In this document: positions 57,593 through 64,000 of the stretch, in pieces
Layout of the letters: each line of letters starts with the position of its first letter
How positions within the stretch are numbered: the first letter of the stretch is position 1
Source of the DNA: Patiria miniata
Lineage: Eukaryota > Echinodermata > Asteroidea > Valvatida > Asterinidae
DNA: 64,000 nucleotides
Direction: 5' to 3'
Assembly: GCF_015706575.1 (NCBI RefSeq)
Contig: NW_024037055.1
Coordinates: 11,384,262 to 11,448,261 of the forward strand
Translations under genes and position numbers: made by a program
Notes under the pieces: generated by a model
What the model was told of the DNA's origin: nothing
Databases searched by the model: none
What the model saw: the letters and a program-made list of their open reading frames with translations, nothing else

Positions 57593-57990
57593 CCTTATTT
57601 TCCCTCAGTTTGATTACTGTGATCTTATATGGAGTAGTGCTTCCAAAACTTTAATGTAACGGCTTGATGTACTTTTAAATAGAGCAGGAAGGACTATTCT
57701 TAAGGTCCCAGCTAGAACATCAGCATCAGCTGTACGTAATGAACTAGGTTGGAAAACTCTACATGAAAGAAGAGAAATTCATATTAATACCATGGTTTTT
57801 AAGTGTTTATCCGGCAATGCTCCTAGTTATCTTAGCGATGTTGTTCCAGTCAGTGAGCTACACTGTCATCGAACTAGGAATAGCACTGTCATCGAACTAG
57901 GAATAGCACTGTTGGCAATGTGGCTCTTCCACTCCCCATCCAGCAAGTCTCAATCACTTCGTCAATCAACTCAAACAGCTCAGTTAAAAA
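57593..57990 (+). pseudogene. LINE reverse-transcriptase remnant, right part
   Basis: The frame begins SLIFPQFDYCDLIWSSASK immediately after the DIRS end. It continues RLDVLLNRAGRTILKVPAR, ELGWKTLHERREIHINTMVF and KCLSGNAPSYLSDVVPVSEL, a typical C-terminal end of a CR1/jockey-like ORF2. Together with 53460-53640 it is one LINE split by a 3952-bp insertion. A duplicated CATCGAACTAGGAATAGCAC and A-runs near 57985-58020 mark the 3' part. Confidence 0.8.
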
Positions 57991-58217
57991 AAAAGAAAAT
58001 AAGCGGGGAAAAAAAAAAAAACAGGGGTGGGGGATGTCATCTTGCAGTGATGTTTTGTATTGTATTGTAAATGTTTGTTTATCATCTGTGTAACTCCTAT
58101 TTTATTTAAGTTTTTCTTTAGATGAATTTTTAACATTCTTACATTGTACTCTTAATATTTTTAATTGTATTTTAATTAGGTTTGGGCGGTTCCAATCTTT
58201 CTGGGGCCGGTTCCGGT
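57991..58217. other. Probable LINE 3' tail and unassigned DNA
   Basis: AT-rich, with TTGTATTGTATTG. No other feature. Confidence 0.35.
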
Positions 58218-58696
58218 CACTGATCTCTATATAAAGACTGGATAGCGGATATGCATACAACATTCACACAGTAGACTTTGCATATTGACCAATTCGCCCC
58301 CGGTCTCACGAAGATGGCCGCGTATAATACGAACGTTCTACGCGTAAATACGCGCGCGTTGTATCAACAGTTGACGCGCATTTTCGTCACGTACACATAC
58401 TATGATGTCCTAAAAGGGACACATTTCCGTAGTGATTATTATTTCAAAACGCCGAAAAAGTTATATTTGCGGCATTTTAGTAACCACGACGTTAGAAAAA
58501 TTGTAGTTAACCTTGGTCAGTGATGGTGGTCAAAATATAAGTCAAGTGAACCGCGATGTTACAAAAGAAATCATGCTGTCTATAAAGACGGCAACTTGTC
58601 CTTTGTAGATCACCAGCCGGTCTCACCAATATGGCATCAAATTCATTCATTGTGCGGCTCTGTATTAGCTATCCAGTCTTTATATAGAGATCAGTG
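58218..58696. mobile_element. MITE with 29-bp perfect inverted repeats
   Basis: The arms 58218-58246 and 58668-58696 are exact complements over 29 bp, starting CACTGATCTCTATATAAAGA. The 479-bp interior includes CpG-rich DNA (ACGCGTAAATACGCGCGCGT) but no transposase. The flanks are GGTTCCGGT and GTTTCGGTT; duplication is not clear. Confidence 0.75.
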
Positions 58697-61120
58697 GTTT
58701 CGGTTCTCAAAAAAGAACCAGTTCTGAGTCGGAACCGGCTCCCGAAAATTCAATGAAAAACATAAGCCTTTAAATTACATGTATTAAAAGAATAACGGTT
58801 TCACCTTGTGAAGTCCGTGTTCGTGGATTTTGATGGGGAGTACATGAATATTCCACAACGTATTTGGTTTCAAATCATGAATTTTTCCTGTGATGAACTA
58901 TTTTTGAAAGCAAGCTTAGAGTTTATTACTTTATTCTCTGTTCCTTGCCTATGATTTCATTTACCACAATGACTGCCATGCCGCCGAGAATAGAATAATT
59001 CACTTCACAGTCATGTGCATGTACACTGGTACCCTGCTTTCATTGCACAACTACATGTACTGTAGTGTGGAACCGGTCGAGTGCTGGAATCGGCTCTGAT
59101 GGACCCGGGTAAAAAGTACCCAGCTCTGAACTGAACGAGTCATGGATCGGACGGTCCTGACTCCGGATCTCACGGGCTTAAGGTGCATGAACAATGAACA
59201 TGAGTATTATTATCTTGCAGGCCACGTGTTTAGTGCGTAACTGCAGCGACATTTCATTTTTAACCATGTGCAAAAGGCACCGATCAACCAAAGCGAAGGA
59301 TTAATCAATTTTCATGCAACGGTATACGTGACGTGACTCAATTTGAGCTGACTACTTTGTACATAGGCTTATGCATGCACGCGGTACCTGGGTACGAGTC
59401 CGCACAGCCGATTCCCGCAGCTCTCATAAAAATGGGACTCCTGTGAAAATCGGACTCCTTGTTCATTTTATTGGTTAAACCCTCTCACGTGATCGGTCCT
59501 TCCCTGATTATCTCTGCATGACATGTGCATTCCCTCCTTTGAGTCCGTATTTCATGAAAACTAAAACACTTCACCGCTTGTCCAAGTAACCCCGAGCGGT
59601 CTGGACACGTTTATTATCCATCGTACAGGGCCAGTATTGGGTTCAATGCTCTATATGCACGCCTCGTGGCCGACCGCAAACTCAAAAAGGGCTCTGTTGA
59701 GCTGTTTGTCCCCGACTCGTGAAATATTGTTTTGACTACATGTAGCCGGCCCGAGTGAACGTCCCGGGCCGCGCCGCGGCGATTGATTTCCTGTGGAGCT
59801 GATTCTCGCCTTTGAATTTTATGCACAGAAAATAGCGGAAAAGCAAAAAAAATCGGACCAGAAACCAGGGTCCGCAATAAGCGGTATCGCATCACAATTT
59901 GCGACACATTCGAGGCCGACTGCGACGCAAAACTGCTATACAACATTTTGATCATGAAAAGTTGACACAAAGTGTACTTGCCACCAAATTTCGGTCCACT
60001 GAATTCCACAACTATCGGACATGGTAAACATCCATCATGTTTTGATTTAGTTAAGCTTAAATACTGAAAAAGAACGTCAATTTTGTTCAGCTGAATAAAA
60101 TCTGTACGTGTTTAGTTTGTAAACAGGCGGCGTCTGATTGACCAATAACTAGACCACGTGATAAACGCAGCTAATAATCGCACTTATGATCCGGACATAA
60201 GGAATGCCCGGAGTTGTCAGTGCGATACCAAATTATCCGCAGCATGTATCACGTGGTAAATCACGTGCATGATCGGAGGAGGTTGCAGGACGTACGTCGA
60301 GATTTTACCTCGTACTTTGAATCTGCTGCAACTGTGCGAGGAATAATGTATGGATTTATAAAAGAAATAACACGTTTGTACACTATCTGGTCAAGTATTC
60401 AACAAACTTTATTCTTATTCTCACTCACTGGTAAATATATGCATGAAATGAGCATTTTGGTGGCTAAAAAAGTTACATGCACGACGTGCATGCTCAGTAA
60501 AAAAAGCTACGTGCACAAGCTAAAATCTACATGCACTGGTGCATGCGTGCACCCGGGTAAATCGAGCCCTTTTCTCATCACTATTCTTTAGATATTTGTC
60601 GGTTTATCTTATTGCCGACACGGAAACCGGGTTTACCCCTTCAAGTAAATCACTTGATACGCACGTGGGATTCATGGGAACTAAAACGTCAAAATCCCAG
60701 CTGTGTTGTCGTTTGTGTGCTGTGTAGCATATTGATGAAAACATGGCTACTACGAAAACTACCGGTATCAAGGCAAATACTGCCAATAATTGGCAGGCGG
60801 ATCTAGACCTGGGCCAGGAATGGCCCGGGTTAATAAACTGCTTTTTCACTCGAAAGTTATTCCAGCAAGCATGCAGCTCCTGAAATAAACAGACAACTGA
60901 TGAGTCATTAAGTTCACAGCTTAACGTAAGTTACTTCTTTATTGCTTTGTAATTTGTACAGTCTGACACTGACAGGTAAATAGTAATTGCAAAGCCGAGG
61001 CTAAATTTGAGTATAACAAAATTGCTATGCAAAATTGGTAAACTGCTATACAAATCAAAATTTGCATAGCAGTTTTGCTGTACAAAAAAAAATCCTTAAG
61101 GCTTACCCTGCCAGAAACAA
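58697..61120. other. Unassigned stretch
   Basis: GGAACCGG-type boxes occur at 58730-58745 and 59070-59100. ORFs at 59614-60009 (minus) and 60214-60591 (plus) have no recognised content. TGCACG-rich DNA lies at 60470-60555. A hairpin CTGCTATACAAA / TTTGCATAGCAG lies at ~61040-61072. Confidence 0.4.
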
Positions 61121-61190
61121 TGCTTTTCTGCTTTCAAGCGGAAAAGCAAAAAATAAATTAAAAAAAGAGGAGCTGTTTCGGTGTGTACAT
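61121..61190 (+). repeat. Truncated hairpin-capped unit ends
   Basis: A type-III hairpin TGCTTTTCTGC / GCGGAAAAGCA (61121-61148) is followed by half of a type-I hairpin, GAGCTGTTTCGGTGTGTACA. No body remains. Confidence 0.55.
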
Positions 61191-61569
61191 TTAATTCTGC
61201 TGCAAATTGTATTCAAGCTTTTCGCGAGTATTATCTACGAAAGGCTGCTTGAATGATGGGGTCCCTTACCGCTGGCAGCTTGTGCTTAGCTACATTGAAG
61301 AGGGAAGGTGTGACAAAAAAATTACCGAATTTCGCTAACGGAAACCGGTAATGACCACATTATTGCTTGAAGAGCAGCAGGCAGTTTGGATACAGGCACA
61401 ATCCTTCGAATGTGGTCCACAACATGCCTGAACCATGGAAGTATCACAACACCCAGTCGCTGAGGTTATGCTCAGGCTGGGGTTCATTGTGAAGAGCAGC
61501 TGCCATCTGATGAACCATCCTAATGCAAGGGTCGAATAGACCCTGTAAACGAGAACCGTCCAACATATC

Positions 61570-61772
61570 TGGAGGGACGAGTTGCACACGGCCACAGTCA
61601 GTTGTTGAACAACTCCCTTGGAGACAATGGGCAGTGTACATACACAAGTACTGTACACTTGTACATATACATGAAAAATGTAGTGATCTCAGTACAGCAA
61701 GAAACACTGTCGCACGGCTAAGCACTGTGCAGCGTGTCCCTTTGTCCTTGAGTCACCCAACCGTGACTAATG
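61570..61772 (-). repeat. Dispersed two-block repeat, copy B
   Basis: From 61772 the minus strand reads GTCACGGTTGGGTGACTCAA, GGACAAAGGGACACGCTGCA. After a ~90-nt linker it reads CATTGTCTCCAAGGGAGTTG and GTGCAACTCGTCCCTCCAGA. The same two blocks occur at 63440-63650, and the first block also lies inside the DIRS element at 56217-56325. Origin unknown. The second block is open to 61444 as VQLVPPDMLDGSRLQGLFDP. Confidence 0.5.
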
Positions 61773-61849
61773 TATAGGGCTATAGAGCACGGCTCGCAAC
61801 TGATTCAGATGGGCCGTTTCATCAACGTGCCCGCCAGGCAATACATGTA

Positions 61850-62990
61850 CCGTAATTTTCGGAATATAAGCCGCGGCTTATACGTTGAATTTGCCCATGA
61901 AAATGTTTACTGCGGCTTATACACAGGGCGGCTTATACGCCGAGCCTTGAAGAATAAAAATAAGATTCACATGTGTATTTAATGTACTGGTACAAGAAGA
62001 GGTGTGTTGCTGAAATGAATTATAAATTAAGAAAGTCATTAACAAACCGAAACCACGTCTCACGTAAAGGTACCGAGCGGTAAAAAGTACGGTGATGAAA
62101 GTTGTCTTCGACACTTGCAACCAGCCGTACGTGATACTGGTACAGTGCAGCAGCGATATGCAGCATGCTTTCCCCCCAGCGGACCACACCATTTGTGGTA
62201 ATAAAGGGGTGTTCTTTCTTGGGAACAATAATTACCAATATTTCCGCTGTTTAAAAAAAAAGAAAAAAGACGACTAAAATGTTTATGGCGTTCGAAACAT
62301 TTTTTATTACATAATCAGTTGTTCAACGTCACAATATATTTTGTTTTCTTAAAATGTATTCAACAAACGGGACTAAATCACCCCTTACAAAATTAATGGA
62401 TTCGTCTATTAAAATGTCCGCTTCGTTTTGACTATTTCCGAAGAAAGTTACGATCAAAACTTGAATTTTTATCGCAACTACTCATTAGCAATCGCAACAA
62501 TTTGATAAGTTTTTAGGTAAAAACAGACCTGTTTATTCTTAGGACAAAACAAATTAGCATCTGTTGCCACAAAGCAAGATTTGTAGCGCTCCAGTCAGAC
62601 AACACACGGTGGGTTTCATACTCTCTCACATGCTGTGGGAAAATGTTGTCATTCACCGCGGCGTGCGTGGCGCAGGCTGCCGGGCTATGATGGGGCAGCC
62701 GGCAGCAGTTCCCGGTGTTTATTTCTCATCAATTCCCATATTTGTTTGTAAAAGTATCGATTGTAAATGATATATATAACTTTTGTGGCCCTTTTAATAG
62801 CTTCTGTAGTGTAAATGGGACTGGTTCAAAGCATTTTGACTAGAATTTGGAGGCCTTACAAAATTGAAACCGCAGCTGTCGGTGCGGCTTATACGCCGGT
62901 GCGGCTTATACGCCGACTTCAAATCTTAATTTGCAGATTTTTGCGTGCTGCGGCCTATACGCCGCGCGGCTTATATTCCGAAAATTACGG
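61850..62990. mobile_element. TIR element with CCGTAATTTTCGGAATATAA ends
   Basis: The left end CCGTAATTTTCGGAATATAA and the right end TTATATTCCGAAAATTACGG are exact complements. Subterminal CGGCTTATACGC boxes follow on both sides. TACATGTA flanks both ends (61842-61849 and 62991-62998), an 8-bp direct repeat that happens to be palindromic. This could be a hAT-type duplication or a TA site within a palindrome. The 1.14-kb interior has no clear transposase. Confidence 0.75.
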
Positions 62991-63439
62991 TACATGTATA
63001 AATGTATATGACCGACAATGAAGCCGAGAACAATTGCAAGGCTTGCATTGAGTGGGCCGAAAAACCGAGTCCTCATCCCGGTAGCGTATGCCGCGGTGGG
63101 ATCGGAGCAATAAACTCGCCCGGATTAGAAAAATAATGAAGCCGTTCCCGCCTGAGAAATGGTTACCTTTTTGTCTGTTGTTGATGTGTTGCACACACAC
63201 TTGATCCAACAGAGTTTTGGGGAATACCTTGTAATTGTTAGATGTGGAGCCCGTCCTGTGCTTGATTTGAAAAAAATTGTGATCGGGCGGAGGGGCTCAT
63301 TGGCGGAGGGTAATTTAAGTACCCGTGTAATGTCCCTCTGCAGCAAACGGAGATCCGTTTCTGCGATGGACAGCCGTTGTAATTGGTCTGGTTCTTCGTC
63401 ATCATTGGATGAAAAGTTGCGAAGGCCAAGTTGACCCCG

Positions 63440-63650
63440 GTGAATAAGAGCCATCTGGAGAGGCTAGTTGTACAGAACCACGCGGTGGTGGCTGGGCAAC
63501 ACCCTCGGAGATAATAGACATACATGTACATTGTAGATGGGTGATAACTAAACACAGGCGGGGATCCTGGCGCATGGTTAACTGTGTGCGGTAGGTCCTG
63601 TTGTCTCTGGTCCACCCGACCGTGGCCCACGGCCAGCGAATGCAAAGAAC
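63440..63650 (-). repeat. Dispersed two-block repeat, copy C
   Basis: From 63650 the minus strand reads GGGCCACGGTCGGGTGGACC, AGAGACAACAGGACCTACCG and CCAGGATCCCCGCCTGTG. After a linker it reads TATTATCTCCGAGGGTGTTG and TCTGTACAACTAGCCTCTCC. It is related to copy B and to 56217-56325. Downstream an open minus frame continues (SSNDDEEPDQLQRLSIAETD, LRLLQRDITRVLKLPSANEP) to about 63250; it looks coding-like, but I do not recognise it. Confidence 0.5.
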
Positions 63651-63879
63651 TGTAATCATAACTTGTGGTATTGTGGAGATATGGCGGTCACAATGTTGCC
63701 TCATGAAATATTCATGACATCATAACAAGAGAATAATAAATTGCAGAGTAAAGACAATGCAACATATTAATCTTTGAATGTTTCTTCTTACTAATTATTA
63801 GTTATCAACCCGATCAGATTCATCATTCATGATATATGATAATAAGAGTCTCAAATTAACACTTCCTATAACACCGGAA
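63651..63879. other. Unassigned stretch
   Basis: AT-rich; nothing recognised. Confidence 0.35.
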
Positions 63880-64000
63880 GTAGGGGTTGCATGACCTTGA
63901 CATACTGATTTATATCTATAACATTTCCCAGTCTATATATTTATCGGGTTCGATATGAATCGGTCAAACAGTGCTATAGATTGCCATAAAGATTGCCTCA
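63880..64000 (-). repeat. Degenerate CRE-type unit at window edge
   Basis: ATATCTATAACATTTCCCAG, then TCGGGTTCGATATGAATCGG, then CAGTGCTATAGATTGCC follows the order of the minus-orientation units at 48-50 kb (TCTATAACACATCCCGGTC, AAGTTTCAACCCAATTGGAC, CAGTTCTGTAGATATAGG). It has lost its TGACGTCA motifs and continues past the window. Confidence 0.5.

Noticed and set aside
59614..60009. 131-codon minus-strand ORF in moderately GC-rich DNA
   Set aside because: No domain, splice signal or compositional bias; could be chance.
60214..60591. 125-codon plus-strand ORF
   Set aside because: No recognised motif; the latter half is TGCACG-rich repeat DNA.

Overview
The window is eukaryotic nuclear DNA, AT-rich and intron-dominated, from what looks like a marine invertebrate. 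That guess rests on three things: a recognisable animal phospholipid scramblase, DIRS, non-LTR and tRNA-SINE retroelements, and an unusual load of short inverted-repeat DNA elements. I cannot name the species. There are no bacterial operons, phage genes or CRISPR arrays.

Two host genes can be supported. The first is on the plus strand, with exons at 3172/3187-3308, 8528-8841, 9212-9567, 10716-11259 and 11425-11458. It encodes a very charged (K/R/E/D/Q/S), probably disordered protein of about 460 residues. All exon phases agree, but one exon contains an apparent frameshift near 10950. The second is on the minus strand: the last two coding exons of a phospholipid scramblase (44973-45134 and 39193-39258). 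They are separated by a 5.7-kb intron full of repeats; the upstream exons were not found and are probably outside the window.

Nearly everything else is mobile or repetitive. Left part (0-12 kb): Harbinger-like MITEs, a foldback element, a pogo-like end, a zinc-finger-like ORF, the charged-protein gene and a hAT-like MITE. Four clusters (4.1-8.5, 12.9-16.4, 33.0-34.4 and 47.6-53.3 kb, plus single units at 39.7-41.1, 44.4-44.9, 61.1 and 63.9 kb) belong to one super-family of modular units. Each unit has a 5' hairpin, a body rich in TGACGTCA/CACGTG motifs or in TGACCTTGACC motifs arranged as tandem units of about 145 bp, and a 3' hairpin followed by CTAG or CTTG. The hairpin-arm sequence comes in several types, and the 5' and 3' ends of a given unit carry the same type. 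I read them as Helitron/Helentron-associated (HINE-like) elements; this is the most interesting structure in the window.

Middle part: a 5.5-kb degenerate 12-bp minisatellite (21.6-27.1 kb) that switches strand several times and carries a 305-bp element found again as a tandem pair at 40.4-41.0 kb. A Tc1/mariner/IS630-like transposon with decayed transposase (28.9-31.5 kb) has a relative without transposase (18.2-19.8 kb) that shares its ends. Right part: a tRNA-derived SINE (47.0-47.3 kb) and a DIRS-type tyrosine-recombinase retroelement (53.65-57.59 kb), which lacks reverse transcriptase and has split an older LINE reverse-transcriptase remnant. Further MITEs lie at 58.2-58.7 and 61.85-62.99 kb.

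All homology calls are from reading the sequence and from remembered family features; no database search was run.
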